In this document: positions 7,580 through 16,763 of the stretch, in pieces
How positions within the stretch are numbered: position 1 is the stretch's first letter
Layout: each line of letters starts with the position of its first letter
From: Bradyrhizobium icense
GTDB lineage: Bacteria; Pseudomonadota; Alphaproteobacteria; Rhizobiales; Xanthobacteraceae
Reading direction: 5' to 3'
Assembly: GCF_001693385.1 (NCBI RefSeq)
Contig: NZ_CP016428.1
Span: 6,944,001-7,008,000, forward strand
Length of the DNA stretch: 64,000 nt
Notes under the pieces: model-generated
What the model was told of the DNA's origin: nothing
What the model saw: the letters and a program-made list of their open reading frames with translations, nothing else
Databases searched by the model: none
Translations under genes and position numbers: made by a program

Positions 7580-10237
7580 TCATGCCGGATGCGGGTCGCG
7601 TACGGCCGCGCCACGCAATAGCTTCCCGATCTCCGGCTTGCAGGCGCCGCAATTGGTGCCGGCCTTCAGGCGTCGGCCGACGTCGTCGACGCTAGCCGCC
7701 CCTTTATGGATTTCGGCCGAGATCTGGTGCTGGCCAACGCCGAAGCACGAGCAGACGATCGGCCCGATGTCCTGGCCGGCATCCAACGGCTGGCCCGTCA
7801 GCAGCGACATCCGCGCATTCGGCGACAATTCCTGCTCCGCGAACAGGCCGGAGAGCCACGACCGCGAAACCAGCCTGTGATCGGGCGCGATGAACACGCA
7901 ACCTTCCAGCCGGCCGTCGCGAACGGCGGCGTAGCGGAAACGGCCTGCCTTCGGATCGCGATAGGCGATCCATTCGATGTCGTGTCCGACGCGGAGTTGC
8001 GCCCGCGCCCAATCGCGCCAGCTCGGCGGCCGCTCGTCGCCGGCGAGCTCCATCCGCCAGCACGTCCCTGAAAGGCCGCCGACCCAATACCCCGCGGCTG
8101 GGCGCTCGATCTCCCGGCGGCTGAGGATGAAGGCATGCCATTTCGGCAAGTAAGCGGCCGCCTTGACCGGCGTGTGCTTGGACTCAGGCTGTCCAGAGAT
8201 CGGATCGGTGGCCGGATTGACCAGCGCGTTGACCCGGCCGTCGCCGGCATACTCGCCGTTCCAGTGCATCGGCACGAACACGCAGCCGCGCCGCTGCTCG
8301 GCAGTGACGACGACGCGCGCCACCATCTCGCCCCAAGGGCTGGTCAGCCGCGCGAGCCCGCCATTCTCGACGCCGGCCGCGCGTGCATCGTCGGGATGAA
8401 ATTCCGCGCAGGGCTCGAAGATGTGCGCCAGCAGCCGCGGCGATTTCCCGGTGCGCGTCATGGTGTGCCATTGATCGCGGATCCGCCCGGTATTGAGCAC
8501 CAGCGGATAGTCGCGGCTGGTCGCGTTGACGGCAGCACGCGGCGTCACCGGCACGAAACGGGCCTTGCGGTCGGCTGTGAAGAACTCGCGCGTCTCGAAC
8601 ATCCGCGGCGTGCCGGTCGGATATTCGCGCGTCACCGGCCACTGGATCGGGGTGAGCGTATCATAGGCGCGATCGTCCAGCGTGTTCAGGGCGGACAGAT
8701 CGAAATCGCGCGTCCCGTTGTTCTCGAAACTCGAAAGCCCGGCGTGCTCGCGGAAGATCGCCGCAGCGCTCGGGTAGTCGAACCCCGAAAAACCCATGCG
8801 CCGGGCGACGTCGCAGACGGTCCGCCAATCGGCCCTTGCAGCGCCGGGCGCCGGCAGGAACTGTCGTTGCCGGGAAATGCGGCGCTCGGAGTTGGTGACG
8901 GTGCCGTCCTTCTCGCCCCAGGTGAGCGCGGGCAGCAACACATGGGCATGGCGCGTGGTGTCGGTATGCCGCATGCAGTCGGAGACGACGACGAGCTCAC
9001 AAGTCTCGAGCGCGCGGCGTGCGCGGTCGGCATCCGGCAGGCTGACCAGCGGATTGGTCGACATGATCCAGACCGCCTTGATGCGCCGATCGGCGATCGC
9101 GTCGAACATGTCGATGGCCTTGAGGCCCTGCTTGTCCGCAATCACAGGCGATTGCCAGAAGCGTTGAACGATGTCGCGGTGCTGCGGGTTCTCGATCTCC
9201 ATATGGCCGGCAAGCTGGTTGGCCAGCCCGCCGACTTCCCGGCCGCCCATGGCGTTGGGTTGTCCGGTCAGCGAGAACGGCCCCATACCGGGCCGCCCGA
9301 TCCGTCCGGTCAGCAAATGACAGTTGATGATCGAATTGACCTTGTCGACGCCGCTGCTCGACTGGTTGATCCCTTGCGAATAGAGCGTGACGACCCGCTC
9401 GGTTTTGGCAAACCAGTCGAAGAACAACGCCACTGCGCCCTCGGCCAGGCCGCAGACGTCGGCGGTCTGCGCGACCGTCTGGCCGGCGACCTGCCGCAGC
9501 GCGGCTTCGGCTCCGGTGGTGCATCCCTCCACGAATGCGCGATCGATAGCGTTGCGCGATGCAAGATGCGCCAGCAACCCGTTGAACAGCACGGAGTCGC
9601 TGCCCGAGCGAAGCGGCAGGTGCAGATCGGCGCCGTCGCATGTGGCGGTCCGCCGCGGGTCGATCACGACGATGCGGCACGCCGGGTTGCTGGCCTTGGC
9701 GGCCACCATGCGCTGGTAGAGGATCGGATGGCACCACGCGGCATTGGAGCCGACGAGAACCAGGAGATCGGCGGTTTCAAGATCCTCGTAGCAGCCCGGA
9801 ACGGTATCGCTGCCGAACGCACGCTTGTGGCCCGCCACGCTCGACGCCATGCATAGCCGGGAATTGGTGTCGATGTTGGCGGTGCCGATGAAGCCCTTGG
9901 CGAGCTTGTTGATGACGTAATAGTCCTCGGTGAGAATCTGTCCGGAGACATAGAAGGCGATCGAATCGGGTCCGTGCTCGCGGATGATCCTGCCAAATCC
10001 GTCCGCGACATGATCGAGCGCCGTATCCCAGTTCGTTTCCTGCCCGTTGACCACAGGGGCGAGCAGCCGCCCTTCGAGGCCGATGGTCTCGGCGAGCGCC
10101 GAGCCTTTCGCGCACAGCCGCCCGAAATTGGCGGGATGAAGCGGATCGCCCCGGACCGTCACGGCTCCGGCTGGGCCCGTGTCAGCGACAACGCCGCAGC
10201 CGACACCGCAATACGGACAGGTTGTCTTCACTGCCAC
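7580..10237 (-). CDS. nasA: Assimilatory nitrate reductase, large catalytic subunit
   Basis: 885 residues, GTG start at 10237 after GAGGTGATCGCCC. The N-terminal TCPYCGVGCGV binds a 4Fe-4S cluster. The middle is a molybdopterin oxidoreductase with the SRLCMAS segment typical of Nas/Nap enzymes, and a dinucleotide-binding domain covers about 560-690. The C-terminal 60 residues (CSCFGVG ... TNCGACKPEIGKLL) form a BFD-like 2Fe-2S domain that NasA/NasC proteins carry for electron entry. It reduces nitrate to nitrite in the cytoplasm using a bis-MGD molybdenum cofactor. It is the last gene of the nirB-nirD-nasA run, 11 bases after nirD. No separate NADH-binding subunit gene is visible, so the electron donor is unresolved. 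Confidence 0.95.
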   Translation of the reverse strand: MAVKTTCPYCGVGCGVVADTGPAGAVTVRGDPLHPANFGRLCAKGSALAETIGLEGRLLAPVVNGQETNWDTALDHVADGFGRIIREHGPDSIAFYVSGQILTEDYYVINKLAKGFIGTANIDTNSRLCMASSVAGHKRAFGSDTVPGCYEDLETADLLVLVGSNAAWCHPILYQRMVAAKASNPACRIVVIDPRRTATCDGADLHLPLRSGSDSVLFNGLLAHLASRNAIDRAFVEGCTTGAEAALRQVAGQTVAQTADVCGLAEGAVALFFDWFAKTERVVTLYSQGINQSSSGVDKVNSIINCHLLTGRIGRPGMGPFSLTGQPNAMGGREVGGLANQLAGHMEIENPQHRDIVQRFWQSPVIADKQGLKAIDMFDAIADRRIKAVWIMSTNPLVSLPDADRARRALETCELVVVSDCMRHTDTTRHAHVLLPALTWGEKDGTVTNSERRISRQRQFLPAPGAARADWRTVCDVARRMGFSGFDYPSAAAIFREHAGLSSFENNGTRDFDLSALNTLDDRAYDTLTPIQWPVTREYPTGTPRMFETREFFTADRKARFVPVTPRAAVNATSRDYPLVLNTGRIRDQWHTMTRTGKSPRLLAHIFEPCAEFHPDDARAAGVENGGLARLTSPWGEMVARVVVTAEQRRGCVFVPMHWNGEYAGDGRVNALVNPATDPISGQPESKHTPVKAAAYLPKWHAFILSRREIERPAAGYWVGGLSGTCWRMELAGDERPPSWRDWARAQLRVGHDIEWIAYRDPKAGRFRYAAVRDGRLEGCVFIAPDHRLVSRSWLSGLFAEQELSPNARMSLLTGQPLDAGQDIGPIVCSCFGVGQHQISAEIHKGAASVDDVGRRLKAGTNCGACKPEIGKLLRGAAVRDPHPA

Positions 10238-10248
10238 GGGCGATCACC

Positions 10249-10584
10249 TCACTCGGCGGGCACAACCGCCGCCGTTTGGACGCTAAGCCAGACCATGCCG
10301 TTCTCCACCTTGGTCGGATGCGCGCGCGTGCATCCCTCGTCGGGCGCGACTGCCATGCCGCTCCTGAGCTCGATGACGAAATTGTGCAGCGGACAGGTGA
10401 CCCGCTTGTTGTGAACAATGCCTTGCGACAACGGACCGCCCTTGTGCGGGCAGCGATCGTCGAGCGCGAACACCTCGTCTTCGCTGGTCCGGAATACCGC
10501 AATGTCTCCGGAGGCCGTCCGCACCACGCGCGAGCCGAGAACGGGAATATCGTTCAGCGCCCCGATTTCGATCCATTTGGTCAT
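10249..10584 (-). CDS. nirD: Nitrite reductase (NADH) small subunit, Rieske-like
   Basis: 111 residues. The Rieske fold is complete, with both ligand boxes: CPHKGG and CPLHNF, so a 2Fe-2S cluster is likely bound (some enterobacterial NirD proteins have lost these ligands). It works with NirB in the cytoplasmic NADH-dependent reduction of nitrite to ammonium. The ATG at 10584 overlaps the nirB stop by four bases (ATGA), so translation is coupled. Confidence 0.95.
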   Translation of the reverse strand: MTKWIEIGALNDIPVLGSRVVRTASGDIAVFRTSEDEVFALDDRCPHKGGPLSQGIVHNKRVTCPLHNFVIELRSGMAVAPDEGCTRAHPTKVENGMVWLSVQTAAVVPAE

Positions 10585-13040
10585 GCCAGCTCCAGCTCCG
10601 CCAGCGGGGTGAATTCGTTGCGATCGACGCCGCGCTGGGCCCGCGCCGCCCAAGGATCGCTCTGCGAGAATTGCTGCGAATAGGCGAAGCGGCTGAACAG
10701 CGCCTTGCGGTTGGCGACATCGTCGACCACCTGCTTGCGGATCGCATCGAGACCGACCCGGTCGCACCACTTGTACATGCGCTCCAGATACCAGCCCTGT
10801 TCGCGATAGAGCTGCGTCAGCGCAGCGATGATTTCGAGCGTCTCCTCCTCCGTCGCTGCTTTGGTCAGGAATTCGGTTCCCTTGATGTGAAGGCCTGCAG
10901 CGCCGGCGAAATGGATCTCGAACCCGGAATCGACGCAGACGACGCCGACGTCCTTGCAGGTCGCTTCCGCGCAATTGCGTGGGCAGCCGGAGACGGCGAG
11001 TTTCACCTTGGCGGGCGTCCACGAACCCCACATGAACTTTTCGAGCTTGATACCGAGGCCGGTCGAATCCTGCGTGCCGAAGCGGCACCATTCCGAACCG
11101 ACACAGGTCTTCACCGTGCGCAATCCCTTGGCATAGGCATGGCCCGACACCATCCCAGCATTATTGAGATCGGCCCAGACCGCGGGCAGGTCCTCCTTCT
11201 TCACGCCCAGAAGATCGATGCGCTGTCCGCCGGTCACCTTGACGGTCGGAATCTTGAATTTGTCCGCGACGTCCGCGATGGCGCGCAATTCATCCGGCGT
11301 CGTGACGCCGCCCCACATCCGCGGCACCACCGAATACGTTCCGTCCTTCTGAATATTGGCGTGAACGCGCTCGTTGATGTATCGCGACTGCTGATCGTCG
11401 CGGTACTCTCCGGGCCAGGTGGCGAGCAGATAATAGTTCAGGGCAGGTCGGCAGGAGTGGCATCCGTTCGGCGTCTTCCAGTCCATGAACTTCATGACAT
11501 CGGGAATGGTCTTCAATCCGTTCTCGACGATGACGCGGCGCGCGTCGTCATGGCTGTGATCCGTGCAGGCGCACATCGGCTTGACCTTCGGCGCCGCCGA
11601 ATAGTCGCCGCCGAGCGTGAACGCGAGAACCTGCTCGACCAGGCCGGTACAGGAGCCGCACGACGACGAGGCCTTGGTGTGGGCACGCACGTCGTCGATC
11701 GTGAACAGTTTCTTTTCGCTGATCGCCTTGACGATCGTCCCCTTGCAGACGCCGTTACATCCGCAGATTTCCGTATCGTCGCTCATGGCGGCGACCGAGT
11801 TCTTGCCGCTATGGCCGCCATCGCCGAGATTGGCGGCGCCAAACACCAGCCGCTCGCGCATCTGCGAAACGTCGGTGCCGTCGCGCAGATGCTGGAAATA
11901 CCACGGGCCGTCGATGGTATCGCCATAGAGCACGGCGCCAACGATCTTCTTGTCGCGCAGGATGATGCGCTTGTAGACGCCGCGGGAGGCGTCCTGCATG
12001 ACGATTTCTTCCTTGTCCGCGCCCGGCGCGAAGTCGCCGGCGGAGAACAGGTCGATCCCGGTCACCTTCAGTTTGGTCGAAACCACCGACCCGTCATAGG
12101 TGGCGAAGCCTTTCATCGCGAGGTGGTTGGCGCAGACCTTGGCCTGGTCGAACAAGGGAGCCACGAGCCCGTAGGTCTGGCGCCGGTGCTGCACGCATTC
12201 GCCGACGGCGTAGATTCGCCCGTCGTAGGTTTGCATGGTGTCGGAGACCACGATGCCGCGCTCGCAATAGAGGCCTGCCTTGCGCGCCAACTCGACATTG
12301 GGGCGGATGCCGACCGCCATCACGACCAGATCCGCAGGGATCTCCTCGCCGTCGGCGAAGCGCACCCCGGTTACGCGATCCTCGCCGAGAATAGCCTCCG
12401 TTTGCGCGGGCATCTTGAACACCATGCCACGCTCTTCCAGCGACTTGCGCAGCAATCCGCCCGCGACCTGATCGAGCTGACGCTCCATCAGCGTGTCGAG
12501 CAGATGCACCACGGTGACGTTCATGCCGCGCTTCATCAAGCCGTTGGCAGCCTCGAGGCCGAGCAAGCCGCCGCCGATCACGACGGCGTTCTTGAAGCTC
12601 GTCGAGGCCTGAACCATGTGCTCGACGTCCTGGATATCGCGAAAGCCGATGACGCCCCGGAGATCCTTTCCCGGAAGCGGCAACATGATCGGGTTCGAGC
12701 CGGTGGCGATCAGCAGGCGATCATAGGGCACCCGCGCGCCCTCTGTCGTGACGACTTCACAGGTACGCCGATCGATCATCTCGATCATCTCGCCCTTGCG
12801 CAGCGTGATCCCGTTGTCCTCGTACCACTGCTCCGTGTTGAGCATGATGTCGTCGACGGTCTTCTCGCCGGCCAGCACGGGCGACAGCAGAATTCGGTTG
12901 TAATTGCCGTAAGGCTCGGAGCCGAAGACGGTGATGTCGTAGAGATCGGGCGCACGGTCCAGCAGCAACTCCACCGTGCGGATGCCGGCCATGCCGTTGC
13001 CGATCACCACCAGCTTTGGCTTATTTACTTTGTCGAGCAT
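10581..13040 (-). CDS. nirB: Nitrite reductase (NADH) large subunit
   Basis: 819 residues, the normal NirB size. Domains in order: FAD/NAD(P)H-binding oxidoreductase (VVIGNGMAG near residue 11; NAD site VVIGGGLLGLEAA near 150); two BFD-like 2Fe-2S domains with CGCNGVCKG ... SCGSC and CACTDH ... GCHSC; then the sulphite/nitrite reductase half with 4Fe-4S/sirohaem cysteines in CVGSEWCRFG and SGCPRNCAEATC. It catalyses six-electron reduction of nitrite to ammonium with NADH. The ribosome site AGAAGG precedes the ATG at 13040. It is the first gene of nirB-nirD-nasA. A 650-base gap separates it from the divergent transporter gene. Confidence 0.97.
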   Translation of the reverse strand: MLDKVNKPKLVVIGNGMAGIRTVELLLDRAPDLYDITVFGSEPYGNYNRILLSPVLAGEKTVDDIMLNTEQWYEDNGITLRKGEMIEMIDRRTCEVVTTEGARVPYDRLLIATGSNPIMLPLPGKDLRGVIGFRDIQDVEHMVQASTSFKNAVVIGGGLLGLEAANGLMKRGMNVTVVHLLDTLMERQLDQVAGGLLRKSLEERGMVFKMPAQTEAILGEDRVTGVRFADGEEIPADLVVMAVGIRPNVELARKAGLYCERGIVVSDTMQTYDGRIYAVGECVQHRRQTYGLVAPLFDQAKVCANHLAMKGFATYDGSVVSTKLKVTGIDLFSAGDFAPGADKEEIVMQDASRGVYKRIILRDKKIVGAVLYGDTIDGPWYFQHLRDGTDVSQMRERLVFGAANLGDGGHSGKNSVAAMSDDTEICGCNGVCKGTIVKAISEKKLFTIDDVRAHTKASSSCGSCTGLVEQVLAFTLGGDYSAAPKVKPMCACTDHSHDDARRVIVENGLKTIPDVMKFMDWKTPNGCHSCRPALNYYLLATWPGEYRDDQQSRYINERVHANIQKDGTYSVVPRMWGGVTTPDELRAIADVADKFKIPTVKVTGGQRIDLLGVKKEDLPAVWADLNNAGMVSGHAYAKGLRTVKTCVGSEWCRFGTQDSTGLGIKLEKFMWGSWTPAKVKLAVSGCPRNCAEATCKDVGVVCVDSGFEIHFAGAAGLHIKGTEFLTKAATEEETLEIIAALTQLYREQGWYLERMYKWCDRVGLDAIRKQVVDDVANRKALFSRFAYSQQFSQSDPWAARAQRGVDRNEFTPLAELELA

Positions 13041-13554
13041 GCTCTGCCTTCTGATCCAGGTTCCGATGGCCCCGCTCGGCGACGCAACTCCGCATCGTCG
13101 ATCGGCGAGATTAGTGATGATTGAGGAATGCCCATCGGCGGGCAGAGTATCGTCGACTATGACGATCGATATCCCGCGTATTCAAGAGACGTGCCAACGC
13201 CGAGGCTCGTAATTTTCCGGGCGCAACACGCGGCTTCAGCGGTGAATCGTTAACTGGCTGCACCTGTGCGTGCATGAATGCCCAAAAAATCATCCACCAG
13301 GGCTATCCGTTGTGCACAACCCGAATGCTTCACCATCGCCAAGCGGCAATGTGCCCGCGGAAATGGCACGGCACGGATAAGCGGATTTTCAGGGACGGCT
13401 TTCCGTTAAGACTTCGCACAGCATAATAAAACACCACACTGCACGTTCGAGCGGCTGGTTTTGCCATTAAACGGAGCAGCGGCTGTACTCGCGGCAGTTT
13501 GGCCGCGCCTGGCAAGGCACTGCAAACACACGCAAAGTGGCGCGCTTGCTTTTC

Positions 13555-13570
13555 TGGCACACGAATTGCT
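13555..13570 (+). promoter_or_regulatory. Sigma-54 promoter for the nitrate transporter-kinase unit
   Basis: TGGCAC-N5-TTGCT matches the -24/-12 consensus exactly, with correct spacing between the GG and GC elements. Initiation would fall near 13581, leaving a leader of about 110 bases before the transporter ATG at 13691. Sigma-54 use implies activation by NtrC or a similar enhancer-binding protein under nitrogen limitation. Confidence 0.75.
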
Positions 13571-13640
13571 GACGTTGAGACCTAGAGTGCGTCTCAACGA
13601 CGAGCCGACTCGCTTCCCAAATTCCGTCTCTTTGTGCCGA

Positions 13641-13665
13641 GATACCGCGCGGCCCGCACGGTATC
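13641..13665 (+). promoter_or_regulatory. Stem-loop in the transporter mRNA leader
   Basis: GATACCG (13641-13647) pairs with CGGTATC (13659-13665). An inner GCG/CGC helix and a three-base loop sit beyond one mismatch. It lies 25 bases before the transporter ATG and has no T-run. It could be a target of an ANTAR-type antiterminator such as NasT or a translation-control hairpin; neither is shown by sequence alone. Confidence 0.35.
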
Positions 13666-13690
13666 ACACGCCGCTGTTCGAGGCTGCTCG

Positions 13691-14950
13691 ATGAAGTTTG
13701 CTGAATTCAAGAAGGCCGGCCATTGGCCCACGCTGCTCGCCGCCTTTCTCTATTTCGACATAAGCTTCATGGCTTGGGTCGCGCTCGGTCCGTTGATCGT
13801 CTACATCGTGCATGACATGAACCTGGCCGTCGACGAGAAGTTCACGCTCGTCGCCATTCCGGTTCTGGCCGGCGCGCTGCTGCGGGTGCCGATGGGCATA
13901 CTCGCCGATCTGTTCGGCGCCAAGCGGACCGGAATTGTCGCGCAACTCGTCGTCATCGCCGCGACGTCCTGGGTTTGCTATTTCGGACTCCCGAGCAAGC
14001 TGTCGGTGGAAATCTTCGGTCTCGCGCTCGGCATCGGTGGTGCCTCGTTCGCGGTAGCGCTGCCGCAGGCGAGCCGTTGGTATCCGCCGCAATATCAGGG
14101 CGTGGTGATGGGGATCGCCGGCGCCGGCAATATGGGTGTCGTGCTCGACACGATGTTCGCGCCGACGATTGCCGAGCTTTGGGGCTGGCAAGCCGTGTTC
14201 GGCGTGCTGCTCGTTCCGATGGTGCTGATCCTCGCCTACTACGCCTATGCCGCCAAGGATGCGCCCGGAGAGCGCAAACCGATCTCGCTGAGGGCCTATG
14301 GCGCATTGCTGCGCGATCCCGACAGCCGCTGGTTCATGTTCTTCTACTTCATCACCTTCGGCGGCTTCGTCGGACTGGCCAACGCGTTGCCGCTGTATTT
14401 CACCGTGCAGTATCACGTATCAGGCGTCGCAGCGGGTCTGCTGGTTTCCTTGATCGTTGCTTTCGGTTCGGGTTTCCGCCCGGTCGGCGGCATGATCGCC
14501 GACCGCATCGGCGGCATCCGCTCGCTGTCGATGTTCTTTGGCGTCGTCGTGGCGGCGTATCTCGTCATCGCCTTCATGCCGGAGGGGCCGGCGGCGCCAG
14601 CAGCTACGGGTTGGGCACTCACCGAGATGCCACGGATCGCCTGGATGTCGGTGCTTTTGTTCTCCATCGGCGTGCTCGCGCTCGGCATGGGTAACGGCGC
14701 CGTGTTTCAGCTCATCCCGCTTCGCTTCCGGCAGGAGATCGGCCTGATGACCGGCATGGTCGGTTGCGCCGGCGGCATCGGCGGCTTCTTCCTTGCCAAG
14801 GCCCTCGGCGTCGCCAAGGGAATGACCGGCGGATTCGGCGCAGGATTCCTGTTTTTCGGCCTGCTGGCGTTGCTTGGTTTCCTGGGACTTGCCATGGTCA
14901 AGGTGCGCTGGCGCACCACATGGGGCGCCGCATCGGGAGCGCGGGTCTGA
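13691..14950 (+). CDS. MFS nitrate/nitrite transporter (NarK/NRT2 family)
   Basis: 419 residues with about 12 hydrophobic segments. Start taken at ATG 13691 (MKFAEFKKAGHW), the usual N-terminus of the family; the frame extends upstream without support. The NarK/NRT2 signature glycine-rich helix is clear as GIAGAGNMGVV, a second appears as GMVGCAGGIGGF, and ADLFGAKRTG is the MFS loop after helix 2. It imports nitrate (and possibly exports nitrite) across the inner membrane for the NasA/NirBD enzymes encoded divergently. The kinase/phosphatase gene follows after 33 bases, so the two are almost certainly cotranscribed. Confidence 0.92.
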   Translation: MKFAEFKKAGHWPTLLAAFLYFDISFMAWVALGPLIVYIVHDMNLAVDEKFTLVAIPVLAGALLRVPMGILADLFGAKRTGIVAQLVVIAATSWVCYFGLPSKLSVEIFGLALGIGGASFAVALPQASRWYPPQYQGVVMGIAGAGNMGVVLDTMFAPTIAELWGWQAVFGVLLVPMVLILAYYAYAAKDAPGERKPISLRAYGALLRDPDSRWFMFFYFITFGGFVGLANALPLYFTVQYHVSGVAAGLLVSLIVAFGSGFRPVGGMIADRIGGIRSLSMFFGVVVAAYLVIAFMPEGPAAPAATGWALTEMPRIAWMSVLLFSIGVLALGMGNGAVFQLIPLRFRQEIGLMTGMVGCAGGIGGFFLAKALGVAKGMTGGFGAGFLFFGLLALLGFLGLAMVKVRWRTTWGAASGARV

Positions 14951-14983
14951 CGGCGCGCGCTGTAAAATTGACAGGTCGCGCGG

Positions 14984-16696
14984 GTGACAATCGGTTCGCA
15001 ACGGAATCTCGGGGTTCGCGTCGGCTTCGTCAGCGAGACCGGCAAGCGGTCCGCCAATGAGGATTACGTCGGGACCTGCCTCGGCCGGTCCGGGGTGAGC
15101 AACCGCGACATCGTTGCCGCCGTCGCCGACGGTGTCGGCGGACACAAGGGCGGACGCGAAGCCGCCGAGCTCGCAGTTCGCTGCTTCATCGACGCCTATT
15201 ATTCCCTCCCCGAGACGCTCGGCGTGCGTCGCCGGGCGTCGCGCTCGCTGGAAGCCGCCAATAGCTGGATCTATACGCAAGGCCGCACCGATCCTCGCCT
15301 CAGCGGCATGAGTTGCGCTTTCTCGTCGATTATCTTGTCGCGCCGGCTTTGCCACGTCATTCACATCGGTGACACCCGCGCCTATCGCCTGAGCGAGGGG
15401 CGGCTGGAACGGCTGACCACGGACCACATCGCCGGACGCGGCGATCTGGCTCACCTGCTCAACCGCGCCATCGGCTTCGAGGATTTTGCCCGCTTCGACT
15501 ACGCCACCGTCGGGCTGCGTCAACATGACCGGCTTCTGATCTGCAGCGACGGCGTCCACGGCGTGCTGACCGATCACCGCCTGCAGCTATTGTTGAGCGA
15601 GCGCACCTCGCCGGAAGAATCCGCCCGCGCGCTGGTCGACGCGGCGCTGGATGCCGGCTCTACCGACAACATGACCGCGCTCGTGCTCGATGTCGTCGAC
15701 CTGCCACCCGCCGACCGCGACGAGCTCACCCATTCGATCGCGACGCTTCCGATCCTGGATTTGCCCGAGACGGGTGACGTGGTCGACGATTTCGCGCTCG
15801 GCGAAGTACTGTCGGATGGCCGCTACAGCCGGCTGTTCAAGGCGATCGACAAGCGGCAGGGCCGTGACGTCGTGCTGAAATTTCCGCATCCGCGCGTCGC
15901 CAGTGAGGGCTCCTATCGCCTCGCCTTCGTCCGCGAGGCATGGGTCGCGGCGCGCGTGCGCAGCCTTTGGATCGGAGAGATCATCGAATTGCCTGCCGAA
16001 CGGCAGACGCGTCTCTATTCGGTGATGCCCCTCTACGAGGGCGAGACACTGGAACAGCGCCTGAATCGTTCGCCGCAACTTTCGCTGGCCGAAGGCATCG
16101 GCATCGCAACCAAGCTGGCGCGCGCAGTCGCCACCCTGCATCGCGCCGGGATCATTCACCGCGACATCAAGCCCGACAATGTGATCCTGTTGAAGGCCGG
16201 CGGATTGCGGTTGGTCGATCTAGGCGTCGCGCGCGTGCCGTTACTCGAGGATTTCCCGGCCGAGGATATTCCGGGCACGCCGAGCTACATGGCGCCGGAG
16301 CTTTTCGGCGGACGGCCCGGCGACGAGTTTTCCGATCTCTATGCACTCGGCGTCACCGTGTACCGGATGTTCACCGCCGCCTATCCCTATGGTGAGATCG
16401 AGCCGTTCTCGCGGCCCCGCTTCGGCAAGCCGGCCTACCTCTCGCGCTATCGCCCCGACCTGCCGGCCTGGCTGGACGCGGTAATCGGCAAGGCGCTCAG
16501 CGTCGATCGTGCGCAACGCTATGGCGACGTCATCGAATTCTCGCACGAGCTCGAAAACGGCGCGATGTGGGCAAAGCCGGCCGTCACGTCACGGCGCTCG
16601 CTTTACGAGCGCGATCCGCTGGTGTTCTGGAAGAGCCTGTCGGCGGGCCTGATCGTGCTCGTCATCCTGCTGGTTGCATGGATAGCAAAAAATTAG
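14984..16696 (+). CDS. Bifunctional PP2C phosphatase / Ser-Thr protein kinase, tail-anchored
   Basis: 570 residues, GTG start at 14984. Residues 10-240 are a PP2C phosphatase with its metal motifs: SANEDY, ADGVGGHKGG, HIGDTRAY, CSDGVHG and STDNMT. Residues 265-535 are a Hanks-type kinase: VVLKFPHP (ATP lysine), HRDIKPDN (catalytic loop), VDLGVAR (DLG in place of DFG), GTPSYMAPE (activation-segment end). The glycine-rich loop is weak. One C-terminal transmembrane helix (GLIVLVILLVAWIA) leaves both enzymes in the cytoplasm, tethered to the membrane. In Pseudomonas aeruginosa the nitrate-assimilation cluster also has a Ser/Thr kinase gene (PA1782) next to nirB and the transporter, so the link is conserved, though its target is not known. 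The transporter is an obvious candidate. Confidence 0.92.
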   Translation: MTIGSQRNLGVRVGFVSETGKRSANEDYVGTCLGRSGVSNRDIVAAVADGVGGHKGGREAAELAVRCFIDAYYSLPETLGVRRRASRSLEAANSWIYTQGRTDPRLSGMSCAFSSIILSRRLCHVIHIGDTRAYRLSEGRLERLTTDHIAGRGDLAHLLNRAIGFEDFARFDYATVGLRQHDRLLICSDGVHGVLTDHRLQLLLSERTSPEESARALVDAALDAGSTDNMTALVLDVVDLPPADRDELTHSIATLPILDLPETGDVVDDFALGEVLSDGRYSRLFKAIDKRQGRDVVLKFPHPRVASEGSYRLAFVREAWVAARVRSLWIGEIIELPAERQTRLYSVMPLYEGETLEQRLNRSPQLSLAEGIGIATKLARAVATLHRAGIIHRDIKPDNVILLKAGGLRLVDLGVARVPLLEDFPAEDIPGTPSYMAPELFGGRPGDEFSDLYALGVTVYRMFTAAYPYGEIEPFSRPRFGKPAYLSRYRPDLPAWLDAVIGKALSVDRAQRYGDVIEFSHELENGAMWAKPAVTSRRSLYERDPLVFWKSLSAGLIVLVILLVAWIAKN

Positions 16697-16721
16697 CCCG
16701 ACGCTCCGGTGCAGCGTCGGG
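16685..16721 (-). terminator. Rho-independent terminator of the SSADH/ABC operon
   Basis: Perfect 10-base stem, GCCCGACGCT / AGCGTCGGGC, with a 7-base loop (16695-16721). On the minus strand it is followed by TAATTTTTTGC, a good U-tract. On the plus strand no T-run follows, so it chiefly ends the minus-strand operon 43 bases after the dehydrogenase stop, while overlapping the end of the kinase gene. Confidence 0.88.
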
Positions 16722-16763
16722 CCATATCATGAGCGAGCAAACAGGCTCGTTTCGAAGCCTGGT

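Larger units (their letters stand above)
13041..13690. other. Long divergent control region of the nitrate assimilation genes
   Basis: No convincing gene is found in these 650 bases. Signals seen: a perfect 12-base palindrome, GTTGTGCACAAC (13309-13320); a TGCAC-N6-GTGCA dyad (13259-13274), one base short of the usual NtrC spacing; a sigma-54 promoter (13555-13570); a GTTGAGAC/GTCTCAAC dyad (13574-13598) around the expected start point; and a leader hairpin (13641-13665). The layout fits joint nitrogen-status and nitrate control of both transcription units. Confidence 0.6.

Noticed and set aside
8135..9856. 573-residue open frame on the plus strand inside nasA
   Set aside because: Antisense shadow of nasA in GC-rich DNA; residues are His/Arg/Asp-rich with no domain.
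10671..13124. 817-residue open frame on the plus strand across nirB
   Set aside because: Mirror frame of nirB; sequence is low-complexity and unlike any family, whereas nirB is fully conserved.
13259..13274. TGCAC-N6-GTGCA as an NtrC site
   Set aside because: NtrC sites use N7 spacing; one base short, so not listed as a separate feature.
13574..13598. GTTGAGAC/GTCTCAAC hairpin as the first stem of an ANTAR leader
   Set aside because: The sigma-54 start (about 13581) falls inside the left arm, so the RNA would lack half of the stem.
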